Shown here one piece after another: positions 10,301-18,053 of a stretch of DNA of 64,000 bases; position 1 is the first letter of the stretch; the number at the start of each line of letters is the position of its first letter. The notes beneath the pieces were generated by a model. The model was given only the letters and a program-made list of their open reading frames with translations. It searched no databases and was not told where the DNA came from. The DNA comes from JADHUC01 sp964623055. Lineage in GTDB: Bacteria; Planctomycetota; Planctomycetia; Pirellulales; Pirellulaceae. The stretch spans positions 1 through 64,000 of the forward strand of contig CAZURK010000020.1 in the NCBI GenBank assembly GCA_964623055.1, in the 5' to 3' direction. The position numbers were made by a program, and so were the translations under genes.

Positions 10301-10645
10301 CACGGCCAAATTCACCAAGTTGTCGATGTACGGCAACCGCTTGCCGACGAGCCGATCGACTGATACCTTGCCGCACAGCCCAAGCGATCGCACGTGTGAC
10401 CGTGCGGCGTTTACGTTCGCGGCATCGGCATCGAGGCCATGCACCAAATAGCCGTCACCCGCGTGCAACGCTGCCGTGAGCTTGCCGTCCCCGCAGCCAA
10501 GATGCACGACCAGCCCGCCCTTGATGCCGGCCTCGCGAAGGATAACCTCTGCAAGCTTCTGAGAGTCGTCCCCAGACAGCGGGCTGTTAGACAGGGCGAA
10601 GAGACAGGCTACAAACAGTAGAGAGCGATCGAGAATCCGCGTCAT
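7358..10645 (-). CDS. Exported methyltransferase-like/PQQ-type beta-propeller fusion, copy 1
   Basis: About 1095 residues. A signal peptide (MTRILDRSLLFVACLFALSN) leads into a Rossmann domain with motif VVHLGCGDG at residues ~47-54 and VLAPGG further on, as in SAM-dependent methyltransferases. The rest is a BamB/quinoprotein-like beta-propeller (repeated YRHD.., ..GEVLWSF, ..DGALVWRF, VYCLRAADG). A conserved PHPCACY motif lies midway. It is a paralogue of the protein at 33186-36512, with matching domain order. The ATG at 10645 is chosen because AGGAG precedes it, and a longer frame to 10714 would run through a good promoter. Two repeat-rich tracts absent from the paralogue occur inside it. 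The methyltransferase fold may be catalytically dead, since SAM is not expected outside the cytoplasm. The function is unknown. Confidence 0.8.
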   Translation of the reverse strand: MTRILDRSLLFVACLFALSNSPLSGDDSQKLAEVILREAGIKGGLVVHLGCGDGKLTAALHAGDGYLVHGLDADAANVNAARSHVRSLGLCGKVSVDRLVGKRLPYIDNLVNLAVIQDARFEIRDEEIMRVLAPGGVAILLQPSAVSLQTLKKPWPEGIDEWTHYLHDASGNAVAKDAVVGPPKHYQWLAGPRWSSHHDTVLSTSAVVSAGGRMFCIVNEAPISEFHERSSGNWFLLARGAFNGVLLWKIPIAQWGWQAWGESFAKRFAQPVQLPSRLVTDGDRVYVTLGFHAPVSAVDAETGNVLKTYEATRSAGEILLHDGKLIVSVYDSKKNGAEKTIKLIDCDTGVTIWESSPHVGLPARYDAVEGWDPVYLTAYEDRVVFVSKGNLVCLEAQSGKTRWQIPRPAYHEHKMHLGVRQSENCTLVNDQDVVLYAQPAGQLPHTNHTVPCDLYAFAADTGKMLWNGKCGTWAWGHQADVFVIHDQVWVHEHIPTEMKGPAPVHLDSLNHALLGLDLRTGEVTRKIPTHDIFRIGHHHRCYRNKATTRFLFTARRGTETTELESGDIRLHPWVRSECRFGLMPANGLLYTFPHPCACYAGVKLTGFNALAAEGQRSEVRSQRSEVRGQRPARLEKGPAFGAVSGQQSAVRNGESGSSGAADNLISDRRPLTSDDDWPTYRHDIARSGFTEQHVSSNLKPAWQTELDGRLSSVVVAEGRLLVASIDTHTVHALHADSGEVLWSFAAGGRVDSPPTICDSHAVFGSADGYVYCLRAADGALVWRFRAAPVDQRMIVDNQPESVWPVHGSVLVQNGEVVVAAGRSSYLDGGLYAYRLDLKTGKIVEQKRTSHEQLTKRKALASEAERYDHYYTDGMLNDILVARGNSFYLKAKAVFGDERQNGPMLVSHSGFLDGSLFERSFWYLVAPGQQPIGAQLIVHDDQAVFGFRAYPSANRGGPWHVLGSGYTLFAASRSASKPPPNAQPTAQHYVPDFLSKPLRAFTWRATIPVRARAMVLTENALLVAGSPDVVRPDVDPYAAIEGKMGGKLLVISRDDGKTLAEHTLDAPPVWDGIAVSRGNVYFALQDGTVARMNSEK
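8625..8815. repeat. In-frame degenerate GAGGTCAGAAGTCA-type repeat tract
   Basis: Blocks of a 7-14 base degenerate unit (TCTGACC/TCTGACT/GCTGACC on the + strand) cluster at about 8631-8658, 8692-8732 and 8756-8803. On the coding strand they give peptides such as RSEVRSQRSEVRGQ and SGQQSAVR. They occupy the linker between the FNALAA motif and the second propeller half (DDWPTYR). The paralogue at 33186-36512 has a shorter, unrelated linker at the same place. There are no unique spacers, so it is not a CRISPR array. Confidence 0.8.
10197..10230. repeat. Short in-frame GCTGAAGG repeat
   Basis: Three to four degenerate copies of GGCTGAAGGCTGA occur in tandem and encode LQPSAVSLQ on the minus strand, right after the VLAPGG motif of the methyltransferase-like domain. 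The paralogue has ordinary sequence at the equivalent position (AMITDGRLETVAK). Confidence 0.6.
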
Positions 10646-10685
10646 GACAGACTCCTGTGGCTTTGGCAACCCTTCAGAAAGAATC

Positions 10686-10714
10686 GTTGTAGCGTTTGTG
10701 GAACGCATTGCCAA
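10686..10714 (-). promoter_or_regulatory. Sigma-70-like promoter of the propeller fusion gene
   Basis: On the minus strand TTGGCA (10714-10709) and TACAAC (10691-10686) are separated by exactly 17 bases. The start codon follows about 40 bases downstream at 10645, with AGGAG just before it. This placement supports the choice of 10645 as start. Confidence 0.5.
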
Positions 10715-10773
10715 TCTCTCCTTGTGCCCTCGTCAATCGGTGATTGGCGGGTGGCTGGAATCGCAAGAATTCA

Positions 10774-10853
10774 GGCTTGTAGGTTATGCTTCAGCATACC
10801 ATCGCCTTCCTCGCTGCCGGACAGACGATATGCTGAAGCATAACCTACAAGCC
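10774..10853. repeat. Perfect 25-bp inverted repeat (REP-like)
   Basis: The arm at 10774-10798 (GGCTTGTAGGTTATGCTTCA..) is the exact reverse complement of 10829-10853, with a 30-base loop. It stands between two minus-strand genes, 45 bases after the stop codon of the LamG glycosidase-like gene and before the promoter of the next gene. It could act as a transcription terminator or be a mobile REP-type element. The arms contain GTAGG, like other palindromes in this window. Confidence 0.9.
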
Positions 10854-10897
10854 CGCGAGAAGTTTGCTGAGGCTCGGGCGCTTGTTCGGGACGACCT

Positions 10898-13800
10898 TTA
10901 GCGTTCTTGGCAGAAACGGATTAACCGGTGCGAATGCCGTCCGATGTCAAATCGGATTGCCTTACCCGCCTGGACCTCTGACTCAGTTGGGGCTTGTTCC
11001 TGGAAGCTGCCAGGATACGCCAGACCTCCGCAACCGAAATCACGGCAGGTAACCGTGTCTTCTGTGAAGCCGAACTGCGCGAAGTCAATGGTCAACTCGC
11101 CCGTCACGGAGGCGTCGCTGTCGTTCAGCACCATGACAACCAGGTTGGCATCACCTCGCCGCCATCCTGACGCAACAACTGGTTTGGACGTCGCTGTAAC
11201 GCGTATCCCGTTGTCGGCGCGCCAGTAGGGAATGAACTCGACCTGCTCGTCCCAGCCCATTTCGTCCAGCGGCTTGCGGTTGGCCGGGCCGCCGGCCGCC
11301 CAGGTTGTGCCGTCGTGTACGGCAAGCAGCCCCCACAGATGTGCCCGCGCCGGCCGGGCCTCGTGCGGCTCGGTGCGGTTCCAATCCCAGAACTGATATA
11401 GGTAGAACTTGTCGCCAAAGGCGAAGGGACTGTACCGTGCGGCCACTTTTCGTAGGTCGATGATCCGGGTGTAGTCCTTCGGCAGGCTTGGATCGTGGGC
11501 CAGCTTGCTGCGATAGTTCGCTGTGTTCTCTTCGCCCTCGACCAGCCAATCGCAGAAGCTCCACGCGTACATGTTGTTGTCGCCGGACATGTGTACGAAC
11601 ACCTGGTTCAACGGGTTGACGGACTTCATGATCACGTACAGCCGCCGCATGAATTCCCGGTCGGAGGTGCTGTTGTCCAGGTAACAGTGAATCGGAAACT
11701 GGCCGTCGTCCGTCAGGTAACGCACCGTTTTGTCGAGATACCACATGTAGAAGTCCTGATAGGACGGAGTTTCGCTGCGGATGCGGACACTGGTCGGCTT
11801 CGTCTTGGTATCGGGATCATAAGGGACGGGAACCCGGGCGTCGCCGCCGCCCCACTCGAATCGGTATTTGCGATATTCCGGAGTGTTTGCGTCGGTGGTG
11901 ACGATGTTCAGATACAGACAATATGTCTGCTTGCGTTCGTCCCACATCTTTCTGCAGTTCTCTTTCCTTTTCTCGATGTACTCAGGGTCGAACGCTCTGG
12001 GTTCCCAGAAATTCAAATAGTTCCAGTGGCCGCTCCACCCTTCGGTGTACAGCGGTCTGATGTTGAATAACTCCTTGGTCGCATCGCTGGTCCAGGTGCA
12101 GTCGTCCACCTTGAACTTGCGATAAAGAGGCGACCGCGGCCGCACGGGCAAAGCCTGTAAACCGAACGAGTATTGCCGCTGTGTGTCGATGATGGTGGGT
12201 GCGTCGATCAGCAAGAATCGCACGACGTACTCCGTTTCGCCCGGGACAAGCTCCTGCTTCGCAGCACTGACATACGAAAACTGCAACCCTCGCTCTTCGT
12301 CGCCAATGCGCATGCCGTGGATTGGGGCGGTCGAGTGTCTTTCTCGAGGAGTCGCCCCCAAACGCTTGGGAAAATACTCCGCCGGATTCCACAGCGCGGC
12401 GAACTCCGGCTTGATGGGGACCTCGATCGCCAGGAAGTCGATTTCCGTCGGTTCGGACGCTGAGAGCGTGAGCGTATTGCGACTGAAGCCATCGAATTCG
12501 ATCCATCCGTCCCCGGTCACCGTAAGACCGTCGAGCTTAGACGACGCGCGGAACGTGACTCGCGTGTCGGTGGCTTCGGAGGTTGCCAAATCTCCTTCGG
12601 AAAAGACCTTTGTCGTGTCGCCTTTTCCGAACACGAGCCGCGCGGGGCCCGCCAGCATCTCCCGGCCAAGAATTCGCACCTGTTTCGGAAGTCCGCAAAC
12701 GCCGAAGGCATAATCGCGACCCCAGCACGAAACCGTTCGGTCCGAGACGTGCAACGGTACCCACGGCGCCGGCACCGTGTTGACTACGCCAAGCGCGTTG
12801 CCGAGCCACTCGGGCTGCGCGTCCTTGTCGAGCGATTCCTTCAACACGACGGTTTGCTCGCCCAGGTCCAATTCGGCAACCACGTCGTAGGTTCCCGGTG
12901 GCAAGCGGCGACAGTCAACCTCAACGGTTTCCCGTAACTGCCGGAAGGTCGCGATCTTCTGGGAGAGGCTGGGCTCGGCGGAACCCTGCGGCATGATCCG
13001 AAGACTGCCGTTCTTGGCCCGCGCCAATGTCGATATGCTGCCAAAGTCCAGTACCGCCTTGAGTCTCTCCGGCGTCGGCAGATATCGCAATTGCATGTTC
13101 AACTCGCGCGAAAACACGAATGGCAGGCTGTGTTCCAACAGAGTCGTCTCGGTCCGGGCGGCGATTTGCACATGCGCGACGCCTGCCATTGGTTGGGCGA
13201 GGGATGACGTGACAATCGTCTCTCCGACTTGCCCGGCATTGACAGCCAGCGAACGCTGTTCCGGGCCAAACACGGTCTCATCGCCCGACACGACGGAAAC
13301 ACGGCACTGCAATTCCTGCGGCTCCTCAGCATGGTTGGCGGCCGCTGCAGTGATGGCAATCTCGCCGTCGGACAGGTTGCCCGTGCCACGAAGTTCGCAG
13401 CATACCGACTGCGGGGAGAGTCCCAGATTGGCCAACGGATGAAGCGACCCGGGCTGGTAACTCCAGATACTGTCGACGATGCCGAGTTGCCTCCCGCCGT
13501 GCACGAAGTTGATCCCCCAATTCGCGTCCGCTGACGTATCGTCACCGAACGCCGTGAAAGGAATCGAAAACCCGATGGTCCAGAGGTCGTCCGACCATGT
13601 CTGATTCGCGGACCAATCACTACTCCAACCGGCGTCTCCATTCTTTTCGTCGCGTTTGGCTCCGGCACCGTTGATGCCGAAGAAGTACACATCCGTGCCG
13701 CCCGGCGGCGAAAGCAGCAGGCCCACGTGGTCGTCTAAGGTGATGTCGCCGTCGCGATCGTGCACCGTTGTCTTCAACGGCGATCCCACGTACACATCAC

Positions 13801-14737
13801 GCTGCTGCTTGAAGTTCTCGTCGATGGGAACGGAGAACAGACAGTGCAGTGCGCCGGAGCTGTATCCCACTCGGACGACAGTGGCGTCACCGTTGGCGAC
13901 GCCAAGTATTCGGTCAACCCATCCGGTGGCGGCCACGGTTCTCTGCCACTCGCCATTGTTGCTGGCGGTCCCGTCCACGTCCGGCGCGGACATGGGCGGG
14001 GCGATCAATTGACTCATGCCCAACCTCGCGGCGCCGTGCAATGCCGCGACCTCTGGCGCAGTAAGAGCCCGTTTGAAGATCATGATTTCGTCCATGACCT
14101 GACCTGCACCAAAGCCTTCGTGCAGACAGAAGCCTCCTCTTTCGGTTGTGAACTGTGGCTCCAGAAGTCCGGCACTCTTCATGCCCCTGCATTCGCCGTT
14201 GATGTACCATGCCTGTTCGCCCGGCTTGAAAGTGAAGGCCATCGGCACCCATACATCTTTGTCCCATCCGTCCCACCACTGGCTTCCTCCCACGACGTAG
14301 TTGTGCCCGCCGCCGTTAACGTAAACCCAGTTGTTGCCCGGCCAGAAGCGATACAACATCATGGAACAGGTGTCCGAGTACGCCGTCAGAAAACGGTGGT
14401 TACGTCCGTCGCCCGCCTTCCAGCCAACCGCCTTGAGCCAGAAGCTGATTGTGCCCTCACTTTGTGAGAAGATCTCCTTGCCCCGGTACGTGAGGCTTAC
14501 GTTTTCGTCCAGTACAACTCCGCGACCACGGACGCCTTGATCAAACTTCAAGTCTTCTTCGCTGCCCTTCACGAAAACCGTTTTGACCTCGCCCAGCGCG
14601 ACGTCCGGCGTCAGTCCCCGCTCGAACGAGAGGTATAGACGCAAATCATCTCGTTCAAGCGTCCACCCAGGACTCGTGCACAGCAACAGCGCGACTGCTG
14701 TCAATGCAGACCATCTGACTGTCTTGCAGTGGGTCAT
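10898..14737 (-). CDS. Exported LamG-domain glycoside hydrolase-like protein (DUF6067/GH123-like)
   Basis: A 1279-residue exported protein. Its signal peptide contains SALTAVALLLCTSPGWT. A LamG/ConA-like module follows (LRLYLSFERGL, GTISFWLKAVG, WVPMAFTFKPGEQAWYING). Next comes a carbohydrate-binding, sugar-esterase-like region with DAPDVDG..NNGEW, as in the family-9 carbohydrate-binding type. The C-terminal half resembles the glycosidase-like DUF6067/GH123 group (CTWTSDATKELFNIRP, GWSGHWNYLNFWEP, HCYLDNSTSDREFMRR, FVHMSGDNNMYAWSFCDW). The ATG at 14737 has GGGGAGGAG upstream. The nearest downstream gene on the same strand is the propeller fusion, across a perfect palindrome. Substrate and catalytic residues are not certain; the family assignment is from recall. 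Confidence 0.7.
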   Translation of the reverse strand: MTHCKTVRWSALTAVALLLCTSPGWTLERDDLRLYLSFERGLTPDVALGEVKTVFVKGSEEDLKFDQGVRGRGVVLDENVSLTYRGKEIFSQSEGTISFWLKAVGWKAGDGRNHRFLTAYSDTCSMMLYRFWPGNNWVYVNGGGHNYVVGGSQWWDGWDKDVWVPMAFTFKPGEQAWYINGECRGMKSAGLLEPQFTTERGGFCLHEGFGAGQVMDEIMIFKRALTAPEVAALHGAARLGMSQLIAPPMSAPDVDGTASNNGEWQRTVAATGWVDRILGVANGDATVVRVGYSSGALHCLFSVPIDENFKQQRDVYVGSPLKTTVHDRDGDITLDDHVGLLLSPPGGTDVYFFGINGAGAKRDEKNGDAGWSSDWSANQTWSDDLWTIGFSIPFTAFGDDTSADANWGINFVHGGRQLGIVDSIWSYQPGSLHPLANLGLSPQSVCCELRGTGNLSDGEIAITAAAANHAEEPQELQCRVSVVSGDETVFGPEQRSLAVNAGQVGETIVTSSLAQPMAGVAHVQIAARTETTLLEHSLPFVFSRELNMQLRYLPTPERLKAVLDFGSISTLARAKNGSLRIMPQGSAEPSLSQKIATFRQLRETVEVDCRRLPPGTYDVVAELDLGEQTVVLKESLDKDAQPEWLGNALGVVNTVPAPWVPLHVSDRTVSCWGRDYAFGVCGLPKQVRILGREMLAGPARLVFGKGDTTKVFSEGDLATSEATDTRVTFRASSKLDGLTVTGDGWIEFDGFSRNTLTLSASEPTEIDFLAIEVPIKPEFAALWNPAEYFPKRLGATPRERHSTAPIHGMRIGDEERGLQFSYVSAAKQELVPGETEYVVRFLLIDAPTIIDTQRQYSFGLQALPVRPRSPLYRKFKVDDCTWTSDATKELFNIRPLYTEGWSGHWNYLNFWEPRAFDPEYIEKRKENCRKMWDERKQTYCLYLNIVTTDANTPEYRKYRFEWGGGDARVPVPYDPDTKTKPTSVRIRSETPSYQDFYMWYLDKTVRYLTDDGQFPIHCYLDNSTSDREFMRRLYVIMKSVNPLNQVFVHMSGDNNMYAWSFCDWLVEGEENTANYRSKLAHDPSLPKDYTRIIDLRKVAARYSPFAFGDKFYLYQFWDWNRTEPHEARPARAHLWGLLAVHDGTTWAAGGPANRKPLDEMGWDEQVEFIPYWRADNGIRVTATSKPVVASGWRRGDANLVVMVLNDSDASVTGELTIDFAQFGFTEDTVTCRDFGCGGLAYPGSFQEQAPTESEVQAGKAIRFDIGRHSHRLIRFCQER

Positions 14738-15057
14738 CGCATCTCCTCCCCGTCGGTCATTGGAAGCCGACAACCATTTCCTCTCATTGTGACGACGCCC
14801 ATCCTAGCACCAAATGATGACTGGATCAGCCTTTGGCCATATTGAAAAGTGATGGTTGTGTGGCACAGCTTGCGAGAAAGCAGTGTGCGCTCATTTGACC
14901 GCTGAGCATGGTAAGAACACGGCTAACAAGTAAGCCGTGCCACGCCAGGAGAAATCACAGGTCGTTTTTCCAGTAGTCCACGTCTCACACGCGCGCCCGC
15001 GTTCAATTACAATCGTATGCGACTGTTCGGAGTTGCTATCCCAAGAAGGAGTACTCC
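14738..15057. other. Divergent intergenic region
   Basis: 320 bases between divergent genes. No coding frame is credible. A small dyad, CACGGCT / AGCCGTG (14918-14924 and 14933-14939), is the only structured element. A TACAAT hexamer at 15008-15013 could be a -10 for the oxidoreductase gene, but no good -35 accompanies it. AAGGAG, the ribosome binding site of the gene at 15058, lies at the right edge. Confidence 0.4.
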
Positions 15058-16569
15058 ATGACTAAGATCACTCGACGTCGCTTTATCCGTAATTCGCTTG
15101 CAGCCGCGGCGGCCGTGTCCGCCGCTCCATACATTGCCAGGGCCCAAGGTGCGAACGAGACGCTGGGCGTGGCCGTGGTTGGCGTCCGTGGGCGTGGCGG
15201 CAGCCACGTTGGCGCTTTCCGGGACGATTCGCGTACGACCATTTTGTACATCGTCGATGCTGACGAGAAAGTGGGCCAGAACCGCTGTGAGCAGGTGGCC
15301 GAGAAGCAGAAGGGCGTCAAGCCGAAGTTTGTTCGCGATATGCGAGAGGCCTTCGACGACGATGCGGTCAACATCGTCAGCACGGCAACGCCGAACCACT
15401 GGCACGCGCTGACCGGGGTCTGGGCGATGCAGGCGGGAAAGGATGCCTATATCGAGAAGCCCATTTCGCACGACATTGCCGAAGGTTCCGCACTGGTCGC
15501 TGCGGCGCACAAGTACGGTCGCATGTGCCAAGTTGGGACGCAATGCCGTTCAAATCCGGCTATTCAGGACGCCGTGAAGTTTATCGAGGATGGCGGGATT
15601 GGCGAAGTGAAGCTGGCACGCGGGCTGTGCTACAAACGGCGCAAGTCCATCGGGTCGAAAGGCGATTATACGATTCCAGCCGAAGTCGACTTCAACCTCT
15701 GGTCCGGCCCGGCTCCGTTCACCGACCCGAAACTCACGCGCGGGCGGTTCCACTACGATTGGCACTGGCAACGGCTGTACGGCAACGGCGACTCGGGCAA
15801 CCAGGGGCCGCATCAGACGGACATCGCCCGCTGGGGACTCGGTGTCGACACCCACCCCAGCAGCGTGATCGCCTACGGCGGCCGACTCGGTTATCAGGCC
15901 GAACGTGGCGACGACAGTTACGTGGATGCCGGCGACACGGCCAACACGGAAGTCGGGATCTACGACTACGGCGACAAGTGCATGGTGTTCGAGACGCGCG
16001 GCCTGTCGGTCAACGATTCGGCCGACGAAGAGTTGAACAAGCTGTTCCAGAGTACGAGTGGTAACAAAATCGGCGTCGTCTTCTACGGCAGCGAAGGATA
16101 CCTCGTCCAGAAAACCTACACGAAGTGCATCGCTTACGACAAGGACTTCAAGGTGATCAAGGAGTTCGGCGGCGGCGGCGACCACTTCAAGAACTTCATC
16201 AGCGCGTGCATCAGCCGGAACGCCGATGAACTGAACTCCGACGCATGGGAAGGCCACCTGTCCGCGGCGCTGGCCCACTTGGCCAACATCTCGTACTACC
16301 TGGGCGAGGACAACAAAGTATCGCCCGAGGAAGCCAAGAGTGCCCTGGCCGGCATCAAGAGCCTAGATGACAACGATGCAACCCTCGAGCGCACGTTAAC
16401 GCACTTGGTCGACAACGGCGTCGATCTGGGCAAGTATCCGATTTCCATGGGACCGTTGCTGAAGTTCGACCCCGAAGCAGAGGTGTTCCCCGATTCGCCC
16501 GAAGCCACAGCAATGGTCACTCGCGAGTACCGCAAAGGCTTCGTCTGCCCCACGGCCGACAAGGTCTGA
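15058..16569 (+). CDS. Tat-exported Gfo/Idh/MocA family oxidoreductase
   Basis: A 503-residue protein beginning MTKITRRRFIRNSLAAAAAV, a twin-arginine signal (RRRF) followed by a hydrophobic stretch and a likely Ala-rich cleavage site. The NAD(P)-binding Rossmann motif reads VVGVRGRGGSH, and the family EKP signature is present as AYIEKPISHD. The C-terminal dehydrogenase domain contains GNGDSGNQGPHQTDIARWGL, which is typical of exported planctomycete members. Such enzymes redox-modify sugars or cyclitols, and the Tat signal implies folding with cofactor before export. AAGGAG precedes the ATG. A REP-like element separates it from the downstream BNR gene. Substrate unknown, but the neighbouring hydrolases suggest a carbohydrate. 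Confidence 0.88.
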   Translation: MTKITRRRFIRNSLAAAAAVSAAPYIARAQGANETLGVAVVGVRGRGGSHVGAFRDDSRTTILYIVDADEKVGQNRCEQVAEKQKGVKPKFVRDMREAFDDDAVNIVSTATPNHWHALTGVWAMQAGKDAYIEKPISHDIAEGSALVAAAHKYGRMCQVGTQCRSNPAIQDAVKFIEDGGIGEVKLARGLCYKRRKSIGSKGDYTIPAEVDFNLWSGPAPFTDPKLTRGRFHYDWHWQRLYGNGDSGNQGPHQTDIARWGLGVDTHPSSVIAYGGRLGYQAERGDDSYVDAGDTANTEVGIYDYGDKCMVFETRGLSVNDSADEELNKLFQSTSGNKIGVVFYGSEGYLVQKTYTKCIAYDKDFKVIKEFGGGGDHFKNFISACISRNADELNSDAWEGHLSAALAHLANISYYLGEDNKVSPEEAKSALAGIKSLDDNDATLERTLTHLVDNGVDLGKYPISMGPLLKFDPEAEVFPDSPEATAMVTREYRKGFVCPTADKV

Positions 16570-16610
16570 ACGCCGACTGCAGAGCCGCAAGTTGTGCTAA
16601 GCTGTGCGCG

Positions 16611-16706
16611 GGTCTCCTGACCCCGCACACGGGCCGACCGCAGGTCTCAGTAAACGGGAGACCTGCGGTCGGTGGTTACGGCGAGGTCGGGAGACCTTCG
16701 CCGAAC
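16611..16706. repeat. Three-hairpin repeat element, copy A
   Basis: Three consecutive hairpins: GGTCTCCTGACC; a perfect 15-bp inverted repeat (CCGACCGCAGGTCTC at 16634-16648 with its complement at 16658-16672); and GGCGAGGTCGGGAGACCTTCGCC, ending CGCCGAAC. The same order of motifs recurs at 29016-29113 inside a coding sequence. Here it is intergenic, between the oxidoreductase and the BNR protein gene. Confidence 0.8.
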
Positions 16707-16758
16707 AGAAGAGGTTCGAGGTCCCGTCCGGCAGCCGGGACCTACTGGAGCGTTGCCC

Positions 16759-18033
16759 ATGATTCGCAACATGCCTAGCCGGATTGTCGCCACAATCGTT
16801 TTGTGCTTCCTCATTACGACGCGGGCAAACGCTGAACCACCTGCAGCCGACAACGCCTTTGCCACGATCGGCCCAGCATTGGTGAAAGGCAACTATCATC
16901 AGTATCCGCCGTTTTACGGCAACGTGATCGCGCCGCACGCTGTGGTTGCTGATGGCAGAGTTTTCTGCGCCTTTCAAAACACAAAAGGCCAGCCGGTTAC
17001 GATGGCCTACGATATCAAGGGCCAAACGTGGAGCGAGCCGGTGCTTGCATCGGAATTCGGCCTGGGCAAAGATGCGCACGGCAATCCTTCCATTTGCATT
17101 GACCGGCGGGGCTACATTCACATCTTCTACGGTTGCCATGGCGGGCCGATGCGATATGCACGCAGCACCCGGCCGTACGACATCCGTACTTGGGACGAGT
17201 TGCCGGCGCCGACGCCTCGCGCCACCTATCCCCAGAGTATGCTGATGGCCGACGGTAGCATTTGTCTGTTCTACCGCGCTGGCGGCCACATGGAGCCCTG
17301 GACGATGCGACGGTCGGCAGACGACGGTGAAACGTGGTCCGAGCCCGAAAAGGTCATCGAGATGCGTCTTGCGCCGCCGGACCGTTTGGCTGCGGCTTAT
17401 TGCAGCTTTGATCCCGGACGAGACGGCAAGACTGTGCACTGCTTCTGGGTTCACAAGGACGACAACGCGGCCCGAGTGAAAGGCGATCGAGAGCATCCGT
17501 GGCGTCCGTTGAAGTACAAGGGACTGCACGAGGCCGTGTACCGCTACAACATGTACTACATCTGTCGAGATGAACAGGGAGCCTGGCGAAATATCGAAGG
17601 CCGAGATGCCGAGCTTCCGGTGAGCAAGGCGTTTGCCGACGAGCATTGCCTGGTGTTCGATTCAGGCGATGAATTCACAAACATCGGACGGCCCATGGTC
17701 GATGCTCAAAACCGCCCCTACGTTTCTTTTCGCTACGGCGTCGGCAATTGGAAGGCAAGCAGCCGTACGATTGTCCCGTGGCGCACCATGTTTGGCAGTT
17801 TCAAGTCAGGCAAGTGGCGAGTTCAGAAAGAACTACCCGAGGATTGGCCTGAAGAAGTGAGGACGCACGCCATCGGCAGCGGCGCGGCCGCGTATGGCGA
17901 CCAATCCAAGGGCCTGTGGTTCATCTACTATCGGACCGACCGATTCAATCCGACCGCGGCAACGTCGATCTACTTGGAGCACGAGACGCTCGGTTTCGCC
18001 GTTCGTAAAGGCGGGCCCGTCAAGTTGCCGTGA
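16759..18033 (+). CDS. Exported BNR-repeat protein (BNR_4-like)
   Basis: A 424-residue protein with a signal peptide (MIRNMPSRIVATIVLCFLITTRANA). The body has sialidase/BNR-type Asp-box-like segments such as SADDGETWSEPEKV, and YHQYPPFYGNVIAPHAV near the start. It matches the BNR_4 group of five- to seven-bladed propellers, often found with polysaccharide lyases and hydrolases. No sialidase Arg triad can be assigned, so a specific enzymatic role is not claimed. The start at 16759 is preferred because TGGAG lies upstream and the signal peptide starts there. Its stop codon abuts the next gene, implying co-transcription. Confidence 0.75.
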   Translation: MIRNMPSRIVATIVLCFLITTRANAEPPAADNAFATIGPALVKGNYHQYPPFYGNVIAPHAVVADGRVFCAFQNTKGQPVTMAYDIKGQTWSEPVLASEFGLGKDAHGNPSICIDRRGYIHIFYGCHGGPMRYARSTRPYDIRTWDELPAPTPRATYPQSMLMADGSICLFYRAGGHMEPWTMRRSADDGETWSEPEKVIEMRLAPPDRLAAAYCSFDPGRDGKTVHCFWVHKDDNAARVKGDREHPWRPLKYKGLHEAVYRYNMYYICRDEQGAWRNIEGRDAELPVSKAFADEHCLVFDSGDEFTNIGRPMVDAQNRPYVSFRYGVGNWKASSRTIVPWRTMFGSFKSGKWRVQKELPEDWPEEVRTHAIGSGAAAYGDQSKGLWFIYYRTDRFNPTAATSIYLEHETLGFAVRKGGPVKLP

Positions 18034-18053
18034 TCCGTGAAATGAGTGATTTC

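Noticed and set aside
10774..10853. Intrinsic terminator with U-tract
   Set aside because: The hairpin is long and perfect but no run of T follows on either strand, so it is listed as a repeat with possible, unproven terminator role.
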